From Planctomycetota bacterium (GTDB lineage Bacteria > Planctomycetota > UBA8742 > UBA2392), in NCBI GenBank assembly GCA_019636195.1, contig JAHBYA010000014.1, positions 60,957-124,956 on the forward strand: DNA of 64,000 nt. The letters run 5' to 3'. The position numbers and the translations under genes were made by a program. Of the stretch, positions 17,554-25,730 are shown piece after piece. Below the pieces are notes generated by a model. It searched no databases, was not told the DNA's origin, and was given only the letters and a program-made list of their open reading frames with translations. Every line of letters begins with the position of its first letter. Positions within the stretch are counted from its first letter, which is position 1.

Positions 17554-18495
17554 ATGCCCAGAGTGCTGATTTCGGCGAAGCTTGAACAGGAAGGCGTGAA
17601 GCTGCTGCGCGCCGTGCCCGGCATTGAGGTGATTGAAAGCGAGCCCCTGAACGGCGACGCACTGGTTGCGGCATTGCGCGGCGTGCAGGGCCTGATTGTG
17701 CGCAGCGAAACCAAAGTCAAAGCCGACGTGCTTGAAAAGACGCCGGACCTCAAAGTGATCGGCCGCGCCGGCACGGGCTTTGACAACATTGACGCCAAGG
17801 CAGCGGCGGCACGCGGCATTGCGGTGCTGATCGCGCCCGGCGGCAATACGGTAACAACCGCCGAGCACACACTGGCGCTGATGTTTGCACTGGCGCGGCA
17901 CATCCCGCAAGCCAACGAAAAGCTGCACAAGGGCGAGTTCGACCGCAAGCTGGTCGGCGTTGAGCTTACGGGCAAGACGCTGGGCGTGCTGGGGCTGGGC
18001 AACATCGGCGCAGTCGTTGCAGACCGCGCGCTGGGCCTGAAGATGAAGGTCGTCGGCTACGACCCCGTGATCAGCAAAGAACGCGCCGCCGAGATCGGCG
18101 TCGAGTTGCTGCCGCTTGATGAAGTGATCCGGCAGGCGGACTTCCTGACCGTACACACGCCCATGCTGCCTGAAACGAAACACATCGTCGGCAAGCACGC
18201 GTTTGCGATCTGCAAGCCGGGCATGCGCCTGATCAATTGCGCCCGCGGCGGCCTGGTTGACGAAGCGGCGCTGCTGGAAGCGCTGAACAACGGCAAGGTC
18301 GCCGGCGCCGCACTGGATGTCTTTGAGCAGGAACCACCCGGGGCGGATCATCCGCTTGTAAAACATCCGCGCGTGGTCTGCACGCCGCACCTGGGCGCAA
18401 GCACCATCGACGCGCAGAACCGTGTGGCCGAGATCATCTGCTCCAATGTCGCCAACTTTCTGACCGGCAAAGACTACATCGGAAAGGTCAACTGA
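17554..18495 (+). CDS. serA: D-3-phosphoglycerate dehydrogenase, short form
   Basis: A 313-residue D-2-hydroxyacid dehydrogenase. It contains LKVIGRAGTGFDNIDAKAAA, the NAD-binding GVLGLGNIGAVVADRALGL near residue 145, the INCARGGLVDEAALLEAL arginine segment and the TPHLGAS catalytic His near residue 285. It would oxidise 3-phosphoglycerate to 3-phosphohydroxypyruvate, the first step of serine synthesis. It stops before the ACT domain, so classical allosteric inhibition by serine is not expected. AGAAGGAGAG lies ahead of ATG 17554. The aminotransferase upstream and DUF1015 gene downstream place it in a serine operon. Confidence 0.88.
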   Translation: MPRVLISAKLEQEGVKLLRAVPGIEVIESEPLNGDALVAALRGVQGLIVRSETKVKADVLEKTPDLKVIGRAGTGFDNIDAKAAAARGIAVLIAPGGNTVTTAEHTLALMFALARHIPQANEKLHKGEFDRKLVGVELTGKTLGVLGLGNIGAVVADRALGLKMKVVGYDPVISKERAAEIGVELLPLDEVIRQADFLTVHTPMLPETKHIVGKHAFAICKPGMRLINCARGGLVDEAALLEALNNGKVAGAALDVFEQEPPGADHPLVKHPRVVCTPHLGASTIDAQNRVAEIICSNVANFLTGKDYIGKVN

Positions 18496-18499
18496 CGCC

Positions 18500-19705
18500 G
18501 TGAGAATCCGCGCGTTCACACCCCTGCGCCCGCCCGCCGACAAAGCCCACCTTGTGGCGTCGCTGCCCTATGACGTCGTCACCACCGACGAAGCCCGTGA
18601 GCTGGCGCGCGACAACCCCCTCAGCATGCTGCACGTCGTACGTGCCGAAATCGACTTTCCCGAAGGCACCGACCCCCACAGCGACGCCGTGTACGCCAAA
18701 GCCGTCGAAAACTTCAAGCGGCTGCAAAGCACCGGCGCCCTGGTCCGCGAAAGCGGACCCAGCCTGTACGTCTATCAGCAGCAGATGGGCGCGCACATCC
18801 AGCGCGGCGTGGTCGCCCTGTGCCACGTGGACGACTACGACGCCGGCTTGATCAAAAAACACGAAAAGACCCGCCGCGACAAAGAAGACGACCGCACCCG
18901 CCTGACCAGCGATTTAAGCGCCAACGCCGGGCCGGTCTTCCTTACATACCGCGACCACAAGCCCGTCAGCGAACTTGTGGCCGCCATTGTGCAAACCAAA
19001 CCCGACTTTGACTTCACGGCACCGGACGGCATCAGGCACACCGGCTGGCGCGTGCCCGGCGGCGGCGATCTGGTTGCCGCGTTCAAGGCCGTACCCGCGT
19101 TCTATGTCGCTGACGGCCACCACCGCAGCGCAAGCGCCGCCCGCGTTGCCCGCATGCGGCGCGATGCCAACCCCGGCCACACGGGCAACGAGGACTACAA
19201 CTGGTTTCTATGCGTGATGTTCCCGGCCGGCGAGCTGAATATTCTGCCCTACAACCGGCTGGTGCATGACTTGAACGGGCATTCGCCGCAAGCGCTGATC
19301 AAGGCCACGGGCGCAAAGCCCGGCGCGCAGCCTTCTCCGGGCGCGACGGGCAAAGTCAGCATGTACGTTGCCGGAGCATGGCACACGCTGACGCTTGAGC
19401 CCGCGCCGGACGCCGACCCGGTTTCGCGGCTTGATGTCCAGATGCTTCAGGAGCAGGTGCTGGCGCCGTTGCTGGGGATTGACGATCCGCGCACCAGCGA
19501 ACGTATCAGCTTTGCCGGCGGCATCCGCGGTACTGATTACCTGCGCAAACAGGTGGACGCGGGCAAAGCCGCCGTCGCATTCAGCATGTACCCCGTAAGT
19601 GTGAACCAGCTGATGGACATCGCCGACGCGGGCCAGATCATGCCGCCCAAAAGCACGTGGTTCGAGCCCAAGCTGCGCAGCGGCCTGTTCGTGCACACCC
19701 TCTAG
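18500..19705 (+). CDS. DUF1015 family protein, possible serine kinase
   Basis: A 401-residue soluble protein with the DUF1015 layout: the start MRIRAFTPLRPPADKAHLVA, then SLPYDVVTTDEARELARDNP, LIKKHEKTRRDKEDDRTRL, and the motif FYVADGHHRSASAARVA near residue 205. It ends MPPKSTWFEPKLRSGLFVHT. The gene starts with GTG 4 bp after serA, so it is in the same operon. The DGHHR motif resembles the phosphate-binding motif of ParB/SerK-fold enzymes, and DUF1015 genes often sit beside serine biosynthesis genes. A role in phosphoserine/serine interconversion is therefore plausible but not shown by this sequence. Confidence 0.88.
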   Translation: MRIRAFTPLRPPADKAHLVASLPYDVVTTDEARELARDNPLSMLHVVRAEIDFPEGTDPHSDAVYAKAVENFKRLQSTGALVRESGPSLYVYQQQMGAHIQRGVVALCHVDDYDAGLIKKHEKTRRDKEDDRTRLTSDLSANAGPVFLTYRDHKPVSELVAAIVQTKPDFDFTAPDGIRHTGWRVPGGGDLVAAFKAVPAFYVADGHHRSASAARVARMRRDANPGHTGNEDYNWFLCVMFPAGELNILPYNRLVHDLNGHSPQALIKATGAKPGAQPSPGATGKVSMYVAGAWHTLTLEPAPDADPVSRLDVQMLQEQVLAPLLGIDDPRTSERISFAGGIRGTDYLRKQVDAGKAAVAFSMYPVSVNQLMDIADAGQIMPPKSTWFEPKLRSGLFVHTL

Positions 19706-19734
19706 CGGTCCATGGCATCTGAACGTGGGTGTCG

Positions 19735-19807
19735 CATGGGCGTCTCGCCCGTGTGAAAAAGTCGCAGGAGCGTCACGCTCCTGCCACCAGGGCCGAGACG
19801 GCCCTGG
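19735..19807. repeat. Cluster of three consecutive short hairpins
   Basis: Three stem-loops follow each other: CATGGGCG-TCT-CGCCCGTG (19735-19753, one G-T pair), GCAGGAGCG-TCA-CGCTCCTGC (19764-19784) and CCAGGGCCG-AGA-CGGCCCTGG (19787-19807). Each has a 3-nt loop. They lie between convergent genes and may act as terminators or be REP-like dispersed elements. No T-run follows. Confidence 0.7.
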
Positions 19808-19839
19808 GGTCGTAGGTCGCGCTGACCGGCTGACAGTCT

Positions 19840-20115
19840 TTAGGGTGTATCGCCCTCAGAGCGATCGATCTGCCGGTTTCGGCGCCACGAAGGGTGGCGG
19901 GCGAGCGCGACGCACAGAAAGAGAAAGCCGGCAACCTGCAGCCAGATACCAGTTTTCATCGCAAGCGCGGCGCTCTCGTTCGCGCCGCGGGTCATATCGT
20001 TGACGCCGCGATACAGTTCACCCGCGCCAGCACAAAAGAGGGGGATTGCAACCGCGAGTAGCATCTCCGGCATCCACCGTGACAACCACGACACAGTTGG
20101 CTTGCTAGTAGTCAT
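19840..20115 (-). CDS. Small membrane protein of the capsid-like cluster
   Basis: A 91-residue protein with two predicted helices, MPEMLLAVAIPLFCAGAGEL (residues about 14-33) and TGIWLQVAGFLFLCVALA (about 55-72), and a basic then acidic C-terminus (SWRRNRQIDRSEGDTP). ATG 20115 lies inside the last codons of the upstream coiled-coil gene, an 11-bp overlap in another frame, which suggests translational coupling. The longer frame upstream would run far into that gene and is unlikely to be used. There is no family match. In a phage setting a two-helix protein could be a holin, but that is only a possibility. Confidence 0.5.
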   Translation of the reverse strand: MTTSKPTVSWLSRWMPEMLLAVAIPLFCAGAGELYRGVNDMTRGANESAALAMKTGIWLQVAGFLFLCVALARHPSWRRNRQIDRSEGDTP

Positions 20116-21349
20116 GGGAGTCCGGTTTTGGCGGAACGGGATTGTCCTCGTTCCCGCGTCGGCGATCTTCACGGTACTTTTTCGAACACTTGTCGCTCTC
20201 GATATTGTAGTCCTCCTCACACCTGTTCTTGGCGATTTCATATGTGCGGTCGCAACGGGCACGCGCAGCAAGCCAGTTCGCCACACAAACGCCAATGCAC
20301 GCCTTTGCGGCTGGCCCACCAAGAGCAGCGCAACCGAGAGCACACACAATTGCAAACTGGGCCGCGCCGTCGCGGCACTCCTCCCAGTCAGTTTTGGCGC
20401 GTTTCAGACACCTCGTTCTTGTCTCTGCCACCTCGTCCTGACACTTTCGCCACTTCTTGATCGCCAGGTCTCTTGCCTTTTCCCATCTCGCCAAAGCCTC
20501 ATCATACTCGATTTCCTCGGGTGTCCTTTTTGCCAATCTCTCTCGCCGTCGTGCGGCCAACTCCTCCAATCGCTTGGCCTCTGCTAACCGGTCTAACTCG
20601 CGCTGTCGCTCTTCTTGCTCTTCCCGCCTGCGTTGCTCTGCCTCTTCTTTCATTTTCCGAAGCAGTTCCTGCCACGCCTTTCGTTGCTCAGGCGTCATGT
20701 CGCCCGGCTCAATATCCAGACTCGTCATCAACGTTTCATGGAGGTCCAAGAAATCGTTCTCGGCAAGAGTGAGGTGATGCAGCGACGCAATCACCCCGCG
20801 CATTCCCTCAATGTCCTCAATCGAACCAGGTTGACTAGAAGCTCTTGCCTCGATCCACGGGGCGCCCATACGCGATAGATACTCCACTTGCATTGATGGC
20901 GTTGCTTCGAGAATCTGATCGGACATTACGCGATCCGTCAGACCTTCGCTTGCTTTTCTGCCGATCATGGTTTCGGGCGGGAAAGTCATCTCGCCGGCAG
21001 GACTGGGTTCGCTGATCTGCCGGATGGGTATGCCGTGGAAAGGAAACACTCCAAAATCGGGCGGCGGTGGCGGGATGCCTTCCAGCAGCGACATGCGTGC
21101 GTTAGCGGCCACCTGAGTTGTCGCGCCCATTGCGCCAAGCCAAGCCGTCAGCGCGCTGTCGTCTGGCACCGGCGGGACGTAAGCGAAGACATCTTCTTGC
21201 CCCCTCACGGGTTGGCCGTGAAAGCCTTGGTCGTTGCATGTTGGACAGTCCTGGTTGGCCACGGGCACGTCTACCGTTTGCGGACAAATCCCGTCGCTTG
21301 CGCTCCGGGCTCTCGTTTCCTGCGACTTCTCCTGCGACTTCCCGGTCAC
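20105..21349 (-). CDS. Hypothetical charged coiled-coil, cysteine-rich protein
   Basis: Up to 414 residues with no recognised family. From the N-terminus it has a short Cys motif (CPTCNDQG), a proline-rich part (EGIPPPPPDFG), a domain with GEMTFPPETMIGR and SMQVEYLSRMGAPWIEA, a long Glu/Arg-rich coiled coil (about residues 215-300), and a C-terminal region with many Cys (WRKCQDEVAETRTRCLKRAK, then VCALGCAALGGPAAKACIG). It lies in the same reading frame as the capsid segment before it, separated by a TAG, and its GTG start directly follows that TAG. A later start (ATG 21130 or 21094) is possible because residues 13-20 are encoded by a dispersed repeat. Confidence 0.5.
   Translation of the reverse strand: MTGKSQEKSQETRARSASDGICPQTVDVPVANQDCPTCNDQGFHGQPVRGQEDVFAYVPPVPDDSALTAWLGAMGATTQVAANARMSLLEGIPPPPPDFGVFPFHGIPIRQISEPSPAGEMTFPPETMIGRKASEGLTDRVMSDQILEATPSMQVEYLSRMGAPWIEARASSQPGSIEDIEGMRGVIASLHHLTLAENDFLDLHETLMTSLDIEPGDMTPEQRKAWQELLRKMKEEAEQRRREEQEERQRELDRLAEAKRLEELAARRRERLAKRTPEEIEYDEALARWEKARDLAIKKWRKCQDEVAETRTRCLKRAKTDWEECRDGAAQFAIVCALGCAALGGPAAKACIGVCVANWLAARARCDRTYEIAKNRCEEDYNIESDKCSKKYREDRRRGNEDNPVPPKPDSHDY
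21290..21313 (-). repeat. Copy of a 24-bp dispersed repeat
   Basis: Read on the minus strand, this carries the core CCCGGAGCGCAAGCGACGGG. The same 24 bases occur without mismatch at 28927-28950 inside another gene. Repeats with this core are, from memory, common in planctomycete genomes. Here it falls at the junction between the capsid and coiled-coil reading frames. Confidence 0.75.
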
Positions 21350-21709
21350 CTACGCCGGGGGCGGGCCTCCGGCGCACTCGCCTACGTGGGCGAAGTTTTG
21401 CAAAATGCTTAGCGCCCCTTGGCTGCCCAGCGCCAGACCAGCGGCCATGGACATCCAGATGTCCTTTGTCATCGTTATGTTCTGGTCGGCAAAGTTGGGG
21501 ACGCCGTTCGTCACACGCTTGATGTACGGTCTGCTGACAAGGTTGCGCGGCATGATCCGCACGACACCGCGCGTTGGGCCGGGGCCGCTGTCATCGCCCA
21601 TCACCATGAAGTAAATCCGGCGCTGCAACGGGTTATCCCCCTGGAACATCTTGTCGTTGATCAGCCAGGGCACGCCCCGAAACGACGTGACATAGCCCGT
21701 AACCCACAT
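21350..21709 (-). CDS. HK97-like capsid protein, C-terminal segment
   Basis: A 119-residue segment that starts MWVTGYVTSFRGVPWLINDK and continues with RRIYFMVMGDDSG and MTKDIWMSMAAGLALGSQGA. This is how the second half of many HK97-fold phage major capsid proteins ends: a GYV.SF.G.P motif, a beta segment reporting a gene product ending in Gly, and a final helix with GLAL. It is in the same reading frame as the segment at 21734-22321, with one TAG and eight sense codons (KWYDPARR) between. Unless the TAG is read through or is a sequence error, the product is not made as one chain. M21709 has no obvious ribosome site. Confidence 0.55.
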   Translation of the reverse strand: MWVTGYVTSFRGVPWLINDKMFQGDNPLQRRIYFMVMGDDSGPGPTRGVVRIMPRNLVSRPYIKRVTNGVPNFADQNITMTKDIWMSMAAGLALGSQGALSILQNFAHVGECAGGPPPA

Positions 21710-21733
21710 CCTGCGCGCGGGATCATACCATTT

Positions 21734-22321
21734 CTAGGGCATCTCGGGCGGCACTGTCCCTGTGTTCCAGCACAGGTTGCGGAAGCTTTCGAGCGTGCGG
21801 CTGGTGCTCATGATCATGGTCGGGCGGCCGTTGTTTGCCTTAACAAGGCTGAACGCGCGTTCCAGACAAGCGAAAGACAACGGCGCGCCGCCCATGTCGA
21901 GCACGTTGCCGGGCGCGACTAAGTCGGGCAGACCGCCGGTGCTGGGGTTGCCCGTCAACGTGTCCATACGGGCGTAGAAGGCGTAGTCCAGCTTGATCTT
22001 CATCAAGTTGGTCGCCATTGCCTCGATATCGTTTGGGTCCTGAAACAGGTCCTGATCAAGGTCGCAGATCTGAAGGCGCGTCGTGTAATATACGTACCCA
22101 AAGCGGACTGGCGCAAAGGCGTCGCTTGTGTCGGGCGTGACCGCGCAAGGGGTGGATACAACAGCATCGGTCAGCAGCGGAACCCGGGTGTTGACCACTA
22201 TCCCGCCATCGACGCCCATCGTGGCCCAGTGGCCATTCGGCTGGATGATGACCGGCTGGTTCTCGATGGCGTGAAGAGTAGCCTGGACATTGGCTGTAGT
22301 GGGCGCGCCGGATACTGGCAT
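21734..22321 (-). CDS. HK97-like major capsid protein, N-terminal segment (in-frame TAG)
   Basis: A 195-residue segment from ATG 22321, with AGGAG 6 bp upstream, to TAG at 21734-21736. The content IEAMATNLMKIKLDYAFYAR, GNVLDMGGAPLSFACLERAF and NNGRPTMIMSTSRTLESFRN fits the middle of a phage-type capsid protein in which subunits are surveyed by a long helix and a PTMIMS strand. Read past the TAG, the chain continues in frame for 128 further codons (about 323 residues in all), a normal capsid size. No terminase, portal, protease or tail gene lies nearby. It may be a broken prophage relic, a readthrough product or a domesticated shell protein. Confidence 0.6.
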   Translation of the reverse strand: MPVSGAPTTANVQATLHAIENQPVIIQPNGHWATMGVDGGIVVNTRVPLLTDAVVSTPCAVTPDTSDAFAPVRFGYVYYTTRLQICDLDQDLFQDPNDIEAMATNLMKIKLDYAFYARMDTLTGNPSTGGLPDLVAPGNVLDMGGAPLSFACLERAFSLVKANNGRPTMIMSTSRTLESFRNLCWNTGTVPPEMP

Positions 22322-22381
22322 GATGCACTCCTGTGCGAAGCCTATATCCGTACACCATACTCGCCTTTTGTCACGATTTGC

Positions 22382-22389
22382 CCCCCCCC
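22382..22389. repeat. C/G homopolymer tract upstream of the capsid-like gene
   Basis: A run of nine C (G on the coding strand), covering about 22381-22389, lies some 60 bp upstream of the capsid-like ATG. It is in the otherwise unassigned 287-bp gap between that gene and folK. Such tracts are prone to slippage and could alter promoter spacing. I see no other gene in the gap. Confidence 0.6.
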
Positions 22390-22608
22390 TATTGTCATAC
22401 TGTCGTCTCACTTTCGGATAGTTGCTGAAACTTGAGTGCGCGGCATCCGTACCGGAAATCCGGGCGGACAATTCCGCAATCACGGGTTCGTCTGCTACGC
22501 TGAAACCCGGGGGCGTCACTTGATCTCGATCAACACAGACCTGCTTGGCCGCATCGCGGAATTGCGCATCGTGCGCAACCCCGACACGCTGGCCCCCAGC
22601 CGCGCTGG

Positions 22609-23079
22609 CTAGCTGCCTTTATGCAGGCGGTGGTACGCTTCGGCCCAGTACTCGCCGGTTCTTGGGTCTTTGGCTTTGGGGGCGATTTGCAGCAGCGGCC
22701 ACAGCACAAACTTGCGCTGGTGCATGCGCGGGTGCGGCACCTTTAAGGTTTCTTCATCGATTACCTGCTCACCGTACAGCAGCAGGTCCAGGTCAATGGT
22801 GCGTGGGGCGTTTGGAACGTCGCGACGGCGGCCCAGCTCACGCTCAATGGCCAGCAGACTCTCCATCAAGGCTTTGGCCGGCAGGTCAGTTTCAATCAGC
22901 GCCGCGGCGTTCAGAAAGTCGCCGGCACCGTGCGGCGAATCCACGGCCGGGTTTTCCATGAAGTCGCTGGACCGCAACAGCCGGGTGCCCGGCAGCGCCG
23001 CGATGCGCGCCAGCGCCGCCCGCAGGTTGGCTTGTCGGTCGCCAAGGTTGCTGCCTAGGGCGATAGCGGCGCTGGTCAT
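22609..23079 (-). CDS. folK: 2-amino-4-hydroxy-6-hydroxymethyldihydropteridine diphosphokinase
   Basis: A 156-residue enzyme of normal HPPK length. It starts SAAIALGSNLGDRQANLRAA, has RLLRSSDFMENPAV and GDFLNAAALIET in the middle, and the signature RTIDLDLLLYGEQVI (residues about 93-107) with the two metal-binding Asp residues, then VPHPRMHQRKFVLWPL. It transfers diphosphate from ATP to hydroxymethyl-dihydropterin in folate synthesis. ATG 23079 is chosen over the TTG at 23097. No other folate gene is next to it. Confidence 0.95.
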   Translation of the reverse strand: MTSAAIALGSNLGDRQANLRAALARIAALPGTRLLRSSDFMENPAVDSPHGAGDFLNAAALIETDLPAKALMESLLAIERELGRRRDVPNAPRTIDLDLLLYGEQVIDEETLKVPHPRMHQRKFVLWPLLQIAPKAKDPRTGEYWAEAYHRLHKGS

Positions 23080-23213
23080 GGCTGGGACAGTACCCAAGGG
23101 CCCGGCAACACGCTATCGGGTGTTTTCCTTCGCATTCCGGCGCTTCATAGCGTTTAATGTAAGGGCCGTGGACAGGGTGCTTTACGCATCCTCTGTGGGA
23201 CTAAGGTGACTCT

Positions 23214-25589
23214 ATGCGAGGTCAGGTGCCCCTTGGGGTGCTTGCGATCCTCGGCTTGTGCTTGATGATGTGCGGTGCAGTCGCCGCGCAGGACGGGGCA
23301 GCCGGTGCCGACGGCCCGATGCAGCTGCAACCCGAAGAGGGCCCGTTCGCCGAGGAAAGCAAGCAACTGCAGACCGCCGCCGATGCCGCGGCGCGCAAGG
23401 CCGCATTTGGCGCATTCCTGGCCAAGGCCCGCCAGCTCAAAGTCGATCCCGACCCGTTGGTCAGCATCCTCAGAAACAAGAAGCCCGAAGACACGTTCAA
23501 GGACCTGCTTGAATATGTTCGCGACAACGAAGGCGCGCGCCACCCCAGCTTCGTCAAGCCGCTGGTGCTTGCCGCCAACGACGCCGGCGACAACGCGCGC
23601 ATTGCCAGCGACGCGGTCGTAGCCTGCGGCAAGGCGGCGCTGGGCACGATCAGCGAAATGCTTGCGTCGGAAACGCAGGGCGAGCGCGTCGCCGCAGCCG
23701 CCGTGGCTGGCCGTCGCATCGGGGGCGTGGCCGGCGCGGCCCGGGTCATCCCGTCGCTGGTGGCGGCGCTGGACCGCAACGAGCCCGAGCTCAGCAGCGT
23801 GCTGATGCGCAGCCTGGCGCGGCTGACGTTGCAGGACGGCTTCAAGACCGCGCAGGAATGGAAGGACTGGCTGGCGAACAAGACTGAGACGGACCTGATC
23901 GTCGAGATCGCGGACCGTGAAGCGGCCGCGCGTCGCAAAGCCGAGGACGAGCGCACGCGCATCGAAAAAGAGCTTCTTGAAGTGCTGATCGACCGTATGC
24001 GCAAGCAGCAGCGTGACGACGCGCCCGCCCTGATCCTGCACTTGAAAGACAGCAAGTACCTGACGGTGCGCCTTGAAGCAGTGCGCCTGCTGAAAGACCT
24101 CGTGCGCGGGGCACCCACGGACGAGTCGGCCCGCGCGTCGATCGACGCGCTGGGTGGGGTGCTGGTCAGTTCCGCCGAGCCGGACGAACTGCGCAAGCTG
24201 TGCGCGAACGCGCTGGCGGATTCGGGCAAGCCGGCGCTGTCATTCCCGTACATTGACCAATGCCTCGCCGCCAACGGCATAAGCTCAGACCTGCGCCTTG
24301 AGCTGGTGCGGGGCCTGAACTCGCCGGTGGCCGCATCGCGGCTTGCCGAGTTGCTCAAAGTGGAGGTCAATGGCGCCGAGGCACGCAGCGGCGCGCTGCT
24401 TGAGACCCTGATTACGCAGGTGCGCAGCGTGGTTGCCGACAGCGACCAGGGCGAAGCAGCAAAGTCCATCCTGCGTGAACTTGACCGGCTGCTGGCAATC
24501 GCCGCCGAAAAGCTCTCGGGCAGCCTTGAGGCGCCGGCCCGCAAGCGCTGGTCGGACCTTTCGGGCCGCGCGTGCGACACGCTGGCCTACCTGGCGCGGC
24601 TGCGCAATGTCGATATCTCTGCGGCGGTGAACTCGCTGGTGAACCTGGCGTGTGTTGAGGCCTCCGGCGCGGACCTTGAGCGTGTGCCGCAGGCCGCGCT
24701 GTCCGCCCTGCGCGAAGCCGTGCTGAAAAGCAACGGCAGCGCGGTCGGCGCGCAGCTTTCGCGCCCGCCGCTGTCTGACAAGCTTGCCGCCCTTTACGCG
24801 CGCCTGCTTGGTGGGCCGGATGGCTCGTCGCAGGTGCTGATCCGGCTGATCCAGGTGTACCAGGAAATGGGCACGTCGCCCGAGCCGGTGATCGAGCTGC
24901 AGCGACGCCTGCTTGAGCGCGCCCGCAGCACCGAAGCCACCCTGCCCGACAGCCCGCAGGACCCGCGCACGCTGCGGGATGCGTTGCGCACCTGGCTGGC
25001 GCGGCTGCTGAACACGACCGCGCAGCACGCCGCGCTTCTGGCGGAGCTGGTCAATGCCGAATACGGCGACAAAGACGCGCTGGGCTACCTGCAGGCGCTA
25101 AGGGCGCCGCGCGTTGAAGTGATCAGCCTTGCGTTCCAGGGCCTGGTCGAGTCACGGCCGGTGCGGGTGGCGACGATCATTGTCGGCCTTGAGCAGTCGC
25201 GCGCCTGGACCAGCGAAGAAGGCGCGATGCGCGACTACAAGATGTTCCGAGACGGCCTGATGACATCGGTGCGGGCCGAGTTCGGGCGGCAGTTGGCGGC
25301 GGCACTGAAAAGCGGCGCCGCGGAAGATGAACGGGCGCGCCTTGCCCGCCACGCAACCGGCCCGCTGCGCGAAATGTGGGTGCTCGCAGCCCTTGAAAAG
25401 CTGCGCGAGAACGCCGACCCCGGCACCAACCGCGACAGGGTGAGCGAGATCCTGCTCAGTTCGCTCAAGCAGGCCCATCCCGGCCGCTACGACAACTTTG
25501 CCCTCAACGGCGGCAGCAAAGAGTCGTTTCTCAAGGCGCTGGATGACATCGCCAAGCAGTTGAAAAACGACGGCTACGCGGTGCCGTAG
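23214..25589 (+). CDS. Secreted HEAT-like repeat protein
   Basis: A 791-residue protein with a signal peptide at residues 1-25 (VLAILGLCLMMCGAVAAQ). The rest is almost entirely helical, with units such as SNEARIASDAVVACGKAALG-type pairs, MRSLARLTLQDGFKTAQEWK and LTVRLEAVRLLKDLVRG that suggest HEAT/ARM-like solenoid repeats. A coiled-coil stretch lies near residues 230-260 (EAAARRKAEDERTRIEKELL). Solenoids of this kind bind other proteins and here would work outside the cytoplasm. No catalytic motif is visible. It stands between folK and lepA on the same strand as lepA, with 141 bp before the lepA start. The function is unknown. Confidence 0.75.
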   Translation: MRGQVPLGVLAILGLCLMMCGAVAAQDGAAGADGPMQLQPEEGPFAEESKQLQTAADAAARKAAFGAFLAKARQLKVDPDPLVSILRNKKPEDTFKDLLEYVRDNEGARHPSFVKPLVLAANDAGDNARIASDAVVACGKAALGTISEMLASETQGERVAAAAVAGRRIGGVAGAARVIPSLVAALDRNEPELSSVLMRSLARLTLQDGFKTAQEWKDWLANKTETDLIVEIADREAAARRKAEDERTRIEKELLEVLIDRMRKQQRDDAPALILHLKDSKYLTVRLEAVRLLKDLVRGAPTDESARASIDALGGVLVSSAEPDELRKLCANALADSGKPALSFPYIDQCLAANGISSDLRLELVRGLNSPVAASRLAELLKVEVNGAEARSGALLETLITQVRSVVADSDQGEAAKSILRELDRLLAIAAEKLSGSLEAPARKRWSDLSGRACDTLAYLARLRNVDISAAVNSLVNLACVEASGADLERVPQAALSALREAVLKSNGSAVGAQLSRPPLSDKLAALYARLLGGPDGSSQVLIRLIQVYQEMGTSPEPVIELQRRLLERARSTEATLPDSPQDPRTLRDALRTWLARLLNTTAQHAALLAELVNAEYGDKDALGYLQALRAPRVEVISLAFQGLVESRPVRVATIIVGLEQSRAWTSEEGAMRDYKMFRDGLMTSVRAEFGRQLAAALKSGAAEDERARLARHATGPLREMWVLAALEKLRENADPGTNRDRVSEILLSSLKQAHPGRYDNFALNGGSKESFLKALDDIAKQLKNDGYAVP

Positions 25590-25730
25590 CACAGCCACTT
25601 GACCGTTGACGGTTCAAGGTCACCCGGGGCACCGGTTCCTGCAGCTGCCGTCTTCTGCCCCGTTCCCGGCTGATACTGGCGCTTGGGCCGCCCGTTGTTA
25701 TCTATCTTCCTCGTTCACCGCGAGGTTTCC

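Noticed and set aside
20105..22321. Whole-genome reassignment of TAG to an amino acid
   Set aside because: Several intact genes in the window (actE, acyl-CoA dehydrogenase, GxxExxY) end at TAG at their expected length.
22520..22608. Short plus-strand frame before folK (ending near 22610)
   Set aside because: The frame reads INTDLLGRIAELRIVRNPD then stops, with no ATG or clear ribosome site. It could be a gene fragment, but there is too little to support it.
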